A DNA stretch of 64,000 nucleotides from Ruminococcus sp. GTDB lineage: Bacteria; Bacillota; Clostridia; Oscillospirales; Ruminococcaceae. Shown here piece after piece: positions 1 to 8,394 of this stretch (positions within the stretch are counted from its first letter, which is position 1; every line of letters starts with the position of its first letter). The stretch spans positions 59,768 through 123,767 of the forward strand of contig JAEEVL010000006.1 in assembly GCA_016290875.1 (NCBI GenBank), read 5' to 3'. The notes under the pieces were generated by a model. That model was not told where the DNA came from and made no database searches. It saw nothing but the letters and a program-made list of their open reading frames with translations. Made by a program: the position numbers and the translations under genes.

Positions 1-1
1 G

Positions 2-79
2 ACTAAGAAGCCGGATGCAAGAATACCATATGAGCATCATTATCTCGAGAATGATCATGAAGCTATAGTATCAATATAG
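2..79 (+). pseudogene. 3' fragment resembling a serine recombinase
   Basis: A frame open from the window edge encodes 25 residues ending at TAG (77-79). The stretch YLENDHEAIVS resembles the ENxHExI(V/I) segment found between the recombinase and zinc-ribbon domains of large serine recombinases; the intact recombinase at 5243-6736 has APHKGIVDSELW at the equivalent place. Family members continue for hundreds of residues past this point, so this would be a broken gene. The similarity is by eye and short, so the call is tentative. Confidence 0.3.
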
Positions 80-400
80 CGATTTATATCAACCCACTAA
101 CTTTTATACATCCAACAATCATATGTACATACTACAAGTAGCTTTCATACTTATGTATTTCTTATGCTCGAAAGGTGAATTGTCCGCCGATGCGTCAAAT
201 GTAATTAATCCCATTACTGTAACGAAACTATGGTGTTTAGAACTGTACATTTCCCTCTATTTTACGTCGTTTAAGCCACCTCTTCACCTTCGAAAGAACA
301 ATAATACGTATGACACAGCAAATGTGTTGTTAATTATGACAATGAGCCTTGGCTATAGCTATTATATATAGTGCTTTTGTAATGATTCTATACAAACATC
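80..400. other. gene-free AT-rich stretch
   Basis: An open frame at 123-371 has no ribosome binding site and no recognisable product, and it overlaps the leader of the next gene. I see no supported gene, RNA or repeat here. Confidence 0.5.
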
Positions 401-429
401 TTGACATATCTGACTTCATAAGTTATAAT
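401..429 (+). promoter_or_regulatory. sigma-A promoter of the HTH/UDP-sugar dehydrogenase gene
   Basis: TTGACA (401-406), a 17-nt spacer and TATAAT (424-429). Both boxes match consensus exactly. The leader before the ATG at 490 would be about 55 nt. Confidence 0.8.
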
Positions 430-489
430 AATACGTATGGAATTAATACAGCATCGTCATCATTAATGACAAAAATCAGGAGGATTAAT

Positions 490-1980
490 ATGCAGCATTT
501 ATCCCTGAAGCTTCTTGCAGAAACTGTAAGCAGCAGAAGAAAAGATTTAGGTCTTTCACAGACCGCACTTTCAAAAAAGACAGGCATAAGTCGCACTATG
601 TTCACAAGACTGGAACAGGAGGACTTTGCTCCATCAGTTGATCAGCTTTTATGTTTGGCTGATGTTCTTGGTTTTAACTGTGCTGATTTATTAGTAGATG
701 ATACAGTTGAGAATAAGATTATTGAGCGAAAGAAAATCGCAGTAGCCGGAACTGGTTATGTAGGTCTTTCACTTGCAGTTCTGCTTTCACAGCATAATGA
801 TGTTACGGCTGTTGACATTGTACCTGAGAAAGTTGAGAAGCTGAACAACTGGACAAGTCCTATTCAGGATGATTACATTGAGAAATATCTCAAGGAACAT
901 GAGAAGCGAGAGCTTTCTCTTAAGGCTACTACTGATGGTGATAGTGCTTATAAAGATGCCGACTATATAATAGTTGCTGCTCCTACCAATTATGATCCAA
1001 AAACGAACTTCTTTGATTGCTCGGCGGTTGAATCTGTTCTGGAGCTTATCAAGAAAACTACTGCTAACAGCAAGAAAAAGCCAACTGTTGTTATAAAATC
1101 AACTATTCCTGTTGGTTATACAGCGCAGGTTCGTGAAAAAATGGGAATGGATAACATTATTTTCAGTCCTGAGTTCCTTCGTGAGTCTAAGGCTTTGTAT
1201 GACAATCTTTATCCGAGCCGAATCATAGTTGGTTCTGATGAAAAGAACCAAAAAGCAGCAGAGGAGTTTGCTACACTTCTTCAGAATGGCGCTATAAAGA
1301 CGAACATTCCTGTGCTTTATATGGCAACTACTGAAGCAGAGGCTACAAAGCTTTTCGTAAACACATACCTTGCACTTCGAGTTTCCTACTTCAATGAGTT
1401 GGATACATATGCAGAAGTTAAGAATCTCAATACCGCTAATATTATCAGCGGAGTGTGCTATGATCCTCGTGTTGGCGATTATTACAATAATCCCTCATTT
1501 GGATATGGCGGCTACTGTCTGCCTAAGGATACAAAGCAGCTCCTTGCTAATTATCGCAATGTTCCGCAGAATATGATGTCTGCTATAGTAGAGAGTAACA
1601 AGACACGTAAGGATTTTATTGCCGATCGTGTTCTTGAAAAAGCTGGATATTATAGTTATGATAATAATAACGAATATGATAGTAGCAAAGAAAAAAATGT
1701 AGTAGTCGGAGTGTATCGTTTAACGATGAAGTCTAACAGCGACAATTTCCGTCAATCATCTATCCAAGGTGTAATGAAACGAATTAAAGCTAAAGGTGCC
1801 AGTGTTATTATTTATGAGCCAACATTAGAGAATGGAAGCACTTTTTTCGGAAGCACTGTTGTAAATAATCTAGCTAAGTTTAAGTCGAAATCCGCAGCTA
1901 TAATTGCAAACAGGTATGATAAATGTTTGGATGATGTAGCGGAAAAGGTTTATACAAGGGATATTTTCCGTAGAGATTAA
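490..1980 (+). CDS. HTH-fused UDP-glucose 6-dehydrogenase family protein
   Basis: This 496-residue protein belongs to the UDP-glucose/GDP-mannose dehydrogenase family, which oxidises a nucleotide sugar to the uronate with two NAD+ and supplies precursors for capsule or exopolysaccharide. Residues 11-65 form an Xre-type helix-turn-helix ([20 protein letters not shown]), an addition not usual for the family. The Rossmann motif GTGYVG lies at 87-92, a substrate-contact segment FSPEFLRES near 225, and the catalytic cysteine in [10 protein letters not shown] is Cys343. The frame opens earlier, but AGGAGG ends a few bases before the ATG at 490 and a consensus promoter lies at 401-429, so I start there. 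It is monocistronic, with a terminator at 2073. The DNA-binding domain may let the enzyme sense its own product or autoregulate; that is inference. Confidence 0.9.
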   Translation: MQHLSLKLLAETVSSRRKDLGLSQTALSKKTGISRTMFTRLEQEDFAPSVDQLLCLADVLGFNCADLLVDDTVENKIIERKKIAVAGTGYVGLSLAVLLSQHNDVTAVDIVPEKVEKLNNWTSPIQDDYIEKYLKEHEKRELSLKATTDGDSAYKDADYIIVAAPTNYDPKTNFFDCSAVESVLELIKKTTANSKKKPTVVIKSTIPVGYTAQVREKMGMDNIIFSPEFLRESKALYDNLYPSRIIVGSDEKNQKAAEEFATLLQNGAIKTNIPVLYMATTEAEATKLFVNTYLALRVSYFNELDTYAEVKNLNTANIISGVCYDPRVGDYYNNPSFGYGGYCLPKDTKQLLANYRNVPQNMMSAIVESNKTRKDFIADRVLEKAGYYSYDNNNEYDSSKEKNVVVGVYRLTMKSNSDNFRQSSIQGVMKRIKAKGASVIIYEPTLENGSTFFGSTVVNNLAKFKSKSAAIIANRYDKCLDDVAEKVYTRDIFRRD

Positions 1981-2072
1981 GAAATGTTTATGCTTCAAAC
2001 CAACTATCGGTATCAGAGAAGGCTTACGAAAGTTTGCCGAATGGTACGCTGAATATAATAAATAATAATCAA

Positions 2073-2122
2073 CCCGCTTACTATGACTTTGCCTATAGCA
2101 AAGATAGTAAGCGGGCGCTTTA
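2073..2122 (+). terminator. rho-independent terminator
   Basis: CCCGCTTACTAT pairs with ATAGTAAGCGGG around an inner CTTTGC/GCAAAG stem, followed by a T-rich stretch. Confidence 0.8.
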
Positions 2123-2148
2123 TTTTGCGAAGATAGAGCCTTTTCACC

Positions 2149-2177
2149 TTGACAAATCACCTATAATATGTTAAAAT
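2149..2177 (+). promoter_or_regulatory. promoter of the YfhO-like gene
   Basis: TTGACA (2149-2154), 17-nt spacer, TAAAAT (2172-2177). It lies 57 nt before the start codon. Confidence 0.7.
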
Positions 2178-2234
2178 ATAAATTAGCACTTTTTTCGGCA
2201 AATAGCCGAATATCATACTATTCCGGAGGAAAAC

Positions 2235-5183
2235 ATGAAAAAGAGAAAAGACGTAAACTCTGCTGTGCCGGATGCTGTAAAAACGCCGGTTACAGACAAA
2301 AATGACAGCTTATTAGCAAAACTGCTGCCGTACATAATCACAGCGATAATATCGACGACGATCGGAATAATCATCTTCAGAATAAACAAGATCGCACCGT
2401 TTGGCGATAGATCGGTTCTCTGCATGGACTTGTGGGGACAGTATTTCTCGATGTACGTAAATAATAAGAATGCAAGCTTGTCGGAGCTCTTTCATTCGTG
2501 GAACGGCGCATTCGGATACAATAACTGGGCGCAGAATGCTTACTACTGTAACAGTCCGTTCCTGCTGCTGATGAAATTTGTACCATACAAGTACATGGTC
2601 AAGGCACTTGACCTGTTCTGTCTGGCGAAGATAGTTCTCAGCTCGCTGACGTTCTTAGGAGCTGTGCAGTACAAATGCAAGGCCCGTTCGCTGATATTTA
2701 TAGGCGGTGCGGTATGCTATGCGTTTTGTGCGTATATGATAGCATTCATATCACAGTTCATGTGGACGGACGCTCTTGTTCTCACTCCGCTTGTAGTGAT
2801 AGGACTTGAAAAGCTGATACACGAAAAGAAACCGCTGCTCTACACGCTGTCGCTTGCTTATGCGGTTATAACAAGCTTCTATATCGGATTTGCGGTATGT
2901 ATTTTCAGCGTGCTGTATTTTGCAGCAAACTCCGTTCAGCTCATCAGCCTTGAAAAGACTGAGGAGCGCAAAAGACTAAAAGGTATTCCCGATTTCTACG
3001 GAGCAATCGGACGCTTTTCTATATACTCCCTGATAGCAGGAGCTATCTCAGCAGTCGTGACTCTGCCTGTTGCATTTGCGATCTCAAATACTCTTGCAGT
3101 TGACGCTGACGCTCCTAAGCCGGATAAGCTTGAATGGTACGGAAACGTCACAGGAGTGCTCCAGTATGCACTTCCCGGTCAGCGTTTCTTCCAGGAATAC
3201 TCTGGAATGAACGTCTACTGCGGAATCCTCATCTTTCTTGCCGTTCCGCTCTACTTTGCTAATAAAGAATTCAGGATACTTGAACGTGTAGCCAGCAGCT
3301 GTCTGCTCACTTTCCTTGTTCTTTCAATGAACTGTAACTACCTCAATTATATGTGGCACGGTTTCCATTTCCCGAACCAGCTTCCGGGAAGATGGTCATT
3401 CCTGTTCTCATTCTACGCTGTAATGCTCAGCTGCCGCGGACTCTACAAGCACAGCGGACTTACTCTTATCCGTACTGCCATCGGAACTGCTCTCGGCTCG
3501 CTCGGACTCTTCCTTACAGCTAAGGGAATGGGAAGCGCTTCAGGCTACAAGGTCGCTGCTTATGCAAAGATAGTATTCATCGCAGCAGCTGTTATCGTTG
3601 TTGCAAACAGCCTTGTATCATTTTTACTGACTCGCAAAGACGCTGAAAAGACTGCTAAGGCAAGAAAGATAGTTGCTGAGTGCTGTGCTGTTGTGATAGC
3701 TCTGCTGATGTCATTTGATATGTGCAAAAACCTCATCACAGTTTCAAAGTACGATGCTAACAAGGGCTTCCAGACCAGCGATGAGAAAGGCTATTCAAAT
3801 CAGATAGTCAAGTTCAATGACAAGAGTCCTCAGGTCGCAAGCGGAAGTGATGACTTCTACCGTGTCGAAGCAAACAATGGCTTTACGTTCAATTCTTCGA
3901 TGATGGGCGACTATCACGGAATGAGCTACTATTCATCTACTATGAACGGTGATGTTTACAAGTTCCTCAGATTCATGGGCAACCGTGTTTATGCTGACAA
4001 GGTAAGCTCGGTATACAGCATTTCGTCACCGCTTCAGAACAGCCTTTTCGGCATAAAGTACTACATAGACTACTCCAAGAACCTCACATCGAAGCTTCCG
4101 GGCACTGTTGAGAATAAGGAACTCACAGAAAAGACTGGAGTTTCTGTCCGCTCAAATACAACCGTTCTGCCGGTTGCATTTGCGGTCGCTGATTCTGCTC
4201 TTGAGTACGAAGTTACCGATCAGGTCCGCGCACTACAGAATCAGAACGATTTCCTGAGCTACCTCTGCGGAGGCAATGTTGGACCTTATATCAAGGTCGA
4301 GCCGGAAAAGGTTGATACTCTGACAGTAACTCTCAGTCCCAGCGAGGATCTTGACAGCTCATTCTATATCAAGAATGACGGCGAGGAAGAAGCTGCAATT
4401 GACTATATCTATAAAGCTCCGAGAAACGGTTTCTACTTCTTCGAGCATAACTTCCGTGCAGGTCAGTTCCATGTTGTCGGACCAAATATTGACAGTACTG
4501 TAAATACAGGCAACGGAGCATTCGCGTTTGTCGGCTACCTCAGCAAAGATGAAGAGCTCAAGATAGAGTTCCGTGCTGAGAATGTTTCCATAGGCTGTCA
4601 GGGACTTGACCTGTACTATATGGATGAACAGAAGTGGGACGACGTTTACCACAAGCTTCTTGACGGCGGTATGAAAGTCAAGAAGACTACTGGAACAAAG
4701 ATAGAGGGAACTATAGACCTTCACAGCGAGTGTCTGGTAATGGCAACTGTTGCTCAGGACGGCGGCTGGTCGGTATATTGCGACGGTAAAAAGCTCGACG
4801 TAGAGAAAGTAGCAGGAGTGTTCCCGTGCTTCAGAGTTCCTGCCGGAGAGCACGATATTGAACTCCGTTATCGTGTTCCGGGAATAGTTCCGGGCGTTCT
4901 GCTGACGCTTCTCGGTATCGCAGGACTTGTTGCGATGATGTTCTACGAGAAGAAGAGACGCCTTGTACTTGCTGCTGAAGCAGCAGCTAACGAATCAGCT
5001 GAAAAGGCTGCGGAAGGAACCAGCGAGACAGCTGACGAAAAAACTGATATTCCTGCTGATGAAAAGGAAGAAGAGTCGCCTAAGAAGCAATCTTCTCCAA
5101 AGAATAAGTCTGAGAAAAACAACGGGAACAAATCAAAAGGTCAGCAGAAAAAGAACAGCAATAAAGGCAAGAAACGCAAATAA
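2235..5183 (+). CDS. YfhO family polytopic membrane protein
   Basis: A 982-residue integral membrane protein of the YfhO family (PF09586 type), associated in Firmicutes with glycosylation of lipoteichoic acid or other wall polymers; here the role is inferred from family only. After a first membrane segment at about residues 27-50 comes the family signature APFGDRSVLCMDLWGQYF. Many further hydrophobic helices follow to about residue 500, then a large extracytoplasmic region and a last membrane helix near 875-895. The last 80 residues are a Lys/Glu/Ala-rich low-complexity tail, longer than is usual, which would lie in the cytoplasm and could contact anionic partners or nucleic acid. GGAGG lies 8 nt before the ATG. 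Own promoter and terminator make it a single-gene unit. Confidence 0.88.
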   Translation: MKKRKDVNSAVPDAVKTPVTDKNDSLLAKLLPYIITAIISTTIGIIIFRINKIAPFGDRSVLCMDLWGQYFSMYVNNKNASLSELFHSWNGAFGYNNWAQNAYYCNSPFLLLMKFVPYKYMVKALDLFCLAKIVLSSLTFLGAVQYKCKARSLIFIGGAVCYAFCAYMIAFISQFMWTDALVLTPLVVIGLEKLIHEKKPLLYTLSLAYAVITSFYIGFAVCIFSVLYFAANSVQLISLEKTEERKRLKGIPDFYGAIGRFSIYSLIAGAISAVVTLPVAFAISNTLAVDADAPKPDKLEWYGNVTGVLQYALPGQRFFQEYSGMNVYCGILIFLAVPLYFANKEFRILERVASSCLLTFLVLSMNCNYLNYMWHGFHFPNQLPGRWSFLFSFYAVMLSCRGLYKHSGLTLIRTAIGTALGSLGLFLTAKGMGSASGYKVAAYAKIVFIAAAVIVVANSLVSFLLTRKDAEKTAKARKIVAECCAVVIALLMSFDMCKNLITVSKYDANKGFQTSDEKGYSNQIVKFNDKSPQVASGSDDFYRVEANNGFTFNSSMMGDYHGMSYYSSTMNGDVYKFLRFMGNRVYADKVSSVYSISSPLQNSLFGIKYYIDYSKNLTSKLPGTVENKELTEKTGVSVRSNTTVLPVAFAVADSALEYEVTDQVRALQNQNDFLSYLCGGNVGPYIKVEPEKVDTLTVTLSPSEDLDSSFYIKNDGEEEAAIDYIYKAPRNGFYFFEHNFRAGQFHVVGPNIDSTVNTGNGAFAFVGYLSKDEELKIEFRAENVSIGCQGLDLYYMDEQKWDDVYHKLLDGGMKVKKTTGTKIEGTIDLHSECLVMATVAQDGGWSVYCDGKKLDVEKVAGVFPCFRVPAGEHDIELRYRVPGIVPGVLLTLLGIAGLVAMMFYEKKRRLVLAAEAAANESAEKAAEGTSETADEKTDIPADEKEEESPKKQSSPKNKSEKNNGNKSKGQQKKNSNKGKKRK

Positions 5184-5201
5184 AAACTGAATATAACAGC
5201 T

Positions 5202-5232
5202 CGGGAGCAGTATGAACTGCTCCCGTTTTTTG
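5202..5232 (+). terminator. rho-independent terminator
   Basis: CGGGAGCAG / CTGCTCCCG stem with a 6-nt loop, followed by TTTTTT. Confidence 0.9.
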
Positions 5233-5242
5233 TATCCGACGG

Positions 5243-6736
5243 TCATATCCGCCATTGTATCGTTATCTTTTCTTCCGTAGCATATATCGCACGGATAAGT
5301 GTATCGGTGACCTGACGCTTGTCGTCGAAGCTGAGTTCTTCCCACATCGTAAGGTGGTTGTCTATCTTATCAACAGGTATTTCCTTTTTCTGTTTCAGTT
5401 CTTTGATACGCTCGTTTATATCGGATTTGCGCTGATCGAGGTCGCTGATCTTCTCATTTATGTAACGGAAGAGAGCGTTGTCGGAGCCCTCGACTTTTTC
5501 AAGGAGACCTTTTATCTGCTTGTCAATTTCGGCAAGTTCGGTTTCAAGCTCGGTCTGTTTGATGTTGGGGTAACTGATTTTTGAGTATGAGAGCTTACGG
5601 AACATTTCCAGCTTATTTTTCATTTCGTTGTACACGAGATTTTCTACTTCGTCTATGTAGAGAGTTCCTGCACCGATGCAGGCTTTTGAATTCATTCTGT
5701 TCGAGCATAACAGGTAGCGGTTAGGCCGCGATTTGAATACCTTGGCTGCGAGTGCATAGCCGCATTCACCGCATTTAATCTTTCCGCACAGCCATGAGTT
5801 CTTGGCTTTCTGTGACGGTATCATTTGCTTCTGAGACATACATTTCTCACGGCATTTCAGCCACAGCTCCGAGTCAACTATGCCCTTGTGCGGAGCGAGA
5901 ACTATCTGATAGCCCTCTACCGATGAAGCTGATTTTTTCTTGTCGCCCTTGCCCCTGTAGCTGTAACATCCGTTCTCTCCGATGAAGTCAGCAGGCGGAT
6001 TGGTTATCTCTGCGCCGTTGTTCACATAGAAGTTATACACATCGAGATCGGCTTTGACGTAGATAGGATTAAGGAGTATCTCTCTTATTCGGGGACGAGC
6101 CCAGTTGGTGCCGCGTTTTTTTATTCCGCGCTCAACGAAGTATTTGACTATATCACCGTAGGAAGTGTTCGGCTGTGAGTACATTTCATATATCAGCCTG
6201 ACTAAATTTTCTTCTTCGGGGACAGGTTCGTACATTGAAGTGTGTATTCCGTCGATAATTGTAGGGACTTTTCTGAAGCCGAAGGGGATAGGTCCGCCCA
6301 TGTAGAAGCTCTTCAGGCTTCGGGAATAGTAAGCATCAGCGACACGCTTCTGTATCGTTTCACGTTCGAGCTGAGCAAATACTATACAGATATTCAGCAT
6401 GGCATTACCCATAGGAGACGATGTGTCGAACTTCTCGGTCGCAGAGATGAACTGCACCTTGTGCTTGTTGAAGGTCTCCATCATATTTGAGAAGTCGAGA
6501 ATGGAACGGCTTATTCGGTCGAGTTTGTAGACGATGACAGTGTTTATATAGCCTGCTTTAATGTCGTTCATCATCTGAGTGAACTGAGGACGGTTGGTGT
6601 TCTTTCCGCTGTAACCTTTGTCTGTATATGACTTGAATGCTTCTCCACGAGCTTCATACTTGCAGGTCTCGACCTGCTGTTCGATAGAGATACTGTCGAC
6701 TCGGTCAACGGATTGTCTTGCGTATATAGCTATCAT
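5243..6736 (-). CDS. large serine recombinase (integrase/excisionase type)
   Basis: A 497-residue site-specific recombinase. Residues 1-140 are the resolvase catalytic domain with nucleophile Ser9 (YARQS) and the arginine-bearing motif KLDRISRS (72-79); about 150-290 is the recombinase DNA-binding domain; cysteines 317, 322, 325, 344 and 353 form the zinc ribbon; a coiled coil follows to about residue 475. This architecture integrates or excises phages and integrative elements at short att sites without host factors. The frame extends upstream, but AAAGGAGC lies 8 nt before the ATG at 6734-6736, giving the family-typical start MIAIYARQS. Two very small ORFs precede it on the same strand. No element boundary or att site could be identified. 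Confidence 0.92.
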   Translation of the reverse strand: MIAIYARQSVDRVDSISIEQQVETCKYEARGEAFKSYTDKGYSGKNTNRPQFTQMMNDIKAGYINTVIVYKLDRISRSILDFSNMMETFNKHKVQFISATEKFDTSSPMGNAMLNICIVFAQLERETIQKRVADAYYSRSLKSFYMGGPIPFGFRKVPTIIDGIHTSMYEPVPEEENLVRLIYEMYSQPNTSYGDIVKYFVERGIKKRGTNWARPRIREILLNPIYVKADLDVYNFYVNNGAEITNPPADFIGENGCYSYRGKGDKKKSASSVEGYQIVLAPHKGIVDSELWLKCREKCMSQKQMIPSQKAKNSWLCGKIKCGECGYALAAKVFKSRPNRYLLCSNRMNSKACIGAGTLYIDEVENLVYNEMKNKLEMFRKLSYSKISYPNIKQTELETELAEIDKQIKGLLEKVEGSDNALFRYINEKISDLDQRKSDINERIKELKQKKEIPVDKIDNHLTMWEELSFDDKRQVTDTLIRAIYATEEKITIQWRI

Positions 6737-6762
6737 ATTATCAGCTCCTTTCAGAGTGACTG

Positions 6763-6782
6763 GCGGTGTATTTCTACACCGC
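6763..6782 (-). other. hairpin with GAAA tetraloop upstream of the recombinase
   Basis: GCGGTGTA / TACACCGC stem closing GAAA on the minus-strand transcript, between the 64-codon ORF and the recombinase. It has no U-tract, so an RNA-processing or translational-control structure is more likely than a terminator. Confidence 0.5.
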
Positions 6783-6791
6783 AACAGTATA

Positions 6792-6986
6792 TCACTTTGA
6801 ACCGCATTTGTCCAGTACTTTTTTGTATTTTGAGAAAACACTGTACAGCTCGGTTTCGGCTGATCTTAAAGCATTGCTGTCTTTCTTGCCGGGAGAAAGA
6901 TTTTCGATGACGATAGTGCCTTTGCTGGTCGTCACATCTTTGATCTCCGAACGGTAACTGCTCCTGTTGATTTCTAAAATAAGCAT
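6792..6986 (-). CDS. small hypothetical protein upstream of the recombinase
   Basis: 64 codons on the recombinase strand, rich in Lys, Glu and Ser, with no domain I recognise. GGGAGG is only about 2 nt from the ATG, which is unusually close. The ORF begins 15 nt after the stop of the 25-codon ORF, so translational coupling is possible. Ending 55 nt before the recombinase, it could be part of a small element operon. It may not be a real gene. Confidence 0.4.
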   Translation of the reverse strand: MLILEINRSSYRSEIKDVTTSKGTIVIENLSPGKKDSNALRSAETELYSVFSKYKKVLDKCGSK

Positions 6987-7001
6987 CGCCTCCCATATAT
7001 T

Positions 7002-7079
7002 CTATTGGGGCATTGCTTGTCTGAATACTATGAACAAGCAATTGTTTTTGCGAGTGTTTTTTGAAATTGCATTGTCCAT
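7002..7079 (-). CDS. 25-residue leader-type ORF
   Basis: A strong AAGGAGGTG lies 5 nt before an ATG opening 25 codons (starting MDNAISKNTRKNN). It could be a leader peptide controlling the downstream genes or a small element protein. The ribosome binding site is the main support; I recognise no family. Confidence 0.4.
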   Translation of the reverse strand: MDNAISKNTRKNNCLFIVFRQAMPQ

Positions 7080-7761
7080 TTTTACACCTCCTTGCGGCTG
7101 CAATTTTAAGCGATGATTTTGACTCATGACGCCTGCCATATTTCCCTAATCATAGTCTTTATCAGGTATAATTCTGAAAAAAGACGCCTGCAATTTGTGA
7201 GTCTGGCAAGAAAGACGCCAGCACTCGCGTTGCAACAAACGCCGAAAATTCGGTCGGCTTTGCCGATCCGATGTGGAATGGCTGGCGCTTTGACGCCAGC
7301 CTTTTACCTGCAAACTGCAAACCGGCTCGAAAAGGGGCACGGGTTCTCCCGTTTCAGCGGCAGGCGGAATGCCAGCTGCTATGCTTGCCGGTACAATGTA
7401 AGTGGGTACGAAAGCGTACCGATCTTCTCACCGGAACCCTTTTGATTGTTTTCTGCTTCTGAAATATCCCCACACACTCTCCACGTTGCGCAACAACGGC
7501 TTTCAACGTGGAGAGTAGGGGAGTTATACTCGTTTGCTTTTGAAGGCGGCAAACCTGGGGCTTATTTTGCGTGTTTTGTTTTCCTGTCATAGGCGACTGC
7601 TATATTGGGCTGCTGAAATCATTATTGCAGAAGAAAGAAGGCGCTTATTATATTATAACTATCAAGTAACATATACCTTCCTTCTCCGTATTAATATATA
7701 TATTATCTTGTATACTTAATATATAAGCCTATGACATCATGACACACACCTTATGACAGTT
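7080..7761. other. gene-free stretch rich in inverted repeats
   Basis: No convincing gene. Three hairpins stand out: GGCTGGCG/CGCCAGCC at 7280-7301 followed by TTTT, GGTACG/CGTACC at 7405-7420, and a 13-bp inverted repeat at 7476-7516. Base composition is richer in GC than the flanks. The position between a serine recombinase and a regulator fits a recombination or replication site of a mobile element, but nothing proves it. Confidence 0.5.
7476..7516. repeat. 13-bp inverted repeat
   Basis: ACTCTCCACGTTG (7476-7488) and its exact reverse complement (7504-7516) flank a 15-nt loop, with CCCC and GGGG just outside extending the arms. Confidence 0.7.
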
Positions 7762-8130
7762 TCAGCTTTTGAAGCGAAGAGATAGTTCGGCTTCGTGCAG
7801 CTTTTCATCGCTCATATCATAGTTGAGAAATGCGATTGTATATGAGTTTTCAATCTGACGGCCGTCATCGGAGTGATTGTGGTGTATTCGAATGATGTCT
7901 TTTAATGCAAGAGTTTTCAGCGCACGCTCAACATTGCTCAGGGACATTGCAGTATCTCTTGCTATATCACTGCGGCTGAGAGTTGTAGTTCCTTTCTCAT
8001 CATCGTAGTAGCAGAGGAGCTCCATTACTACTTTGAATTCAGCCGGAGTAGTGATGTTGAGATACTCAAGAGGAGAGTTGACACCGTTGTTGTAAGCTGT
8101 GCAGTTGATAGTGTTAATGTTGTATTTCAT
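7762..8130 (-). CDS. winged-helix DNA-binding protein
   Basis: 122 residues. The centre (TTLSRSDIARDTAMSLSNVE, then RALKTLALKDII) reads as a MarR-like or replication-initiator-like helix-turn-helix, followed by a likely wing. Two in-frame ATGs lie 6 nt apart; AAGGAAG is only 2-3 nt from the first but about 8 nt from the second (8128-8130), so I chose the second. The gene is divergent from the DUF6076-like gene and its promoter is the mirror image of that gene's. A role as regulator of this divergent pair, or as a replication-control protein of a mobile element, is inference. Confidence 0.7.
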   Translation of the reverse strand: MKYNINTINCTAYNNGVNSPLEYLNITTPAEFKVVMELLCYYDDEKGTTTLSRSDIARDTAMSLSNVERALKTLALKDIIRIHHNHSDDGRQIENSYTIAFLNYDMSDEKLHEAELSLRFKS

Positions 8131-8208
8131 ATACATCTTCCTTTCGGTCTTACGAATTATTTTTGAACGAATGATGTCAAGAGTTGTCCGGACGTCTTAA
8201 CTGAGTAC

Positions 8209-8252
8209 AGTATACACGACCGCTTGACAAATGTCAATAGATATAGTATACT
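8209..8252. promoter_or_regulatory. two-fold symmetric divergent promoter
   Basis: Plus strand: TTGACA (8224-8229), N17, TATACT (8247-8252). Minus strand: TTGACA (8237-8232), N17, TATACT (8214-8209). The two -35 boxes form the palindrome TTGACAAATGTCAA and the whole array is symmetric about 8230/8231. The palindrome GTCCGGAC (8186-8193) lies just inside the minus-strand leader and could be an operator. Confidence 0.8.
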
Positions 8253-8394
8253 ATCTCTATCGCTATCAATCTATAATCTATTTTTTGTAAATATATTGTA
8301 AACTTGATTTTTCGCGTTGATAGGCGATTGATTTGATATAAAGCCGAAGTTTTGCTACATAAAAAATCGAACACTATTTTCGAAAGGAGACGCA

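Noticed and set aside
123..371. 82-codon ORF before the HTH/dehydrogenase gene
   Set aside because: No ribosome binding site, no recognisable sequence, and it lies directly ahead of a consensus promoter.
4359..4853. 164-codon ORF antisense to the YfhO-like gene
   Set aside because: It lies wholly within a well-supported gene and reads as its mirror frame.
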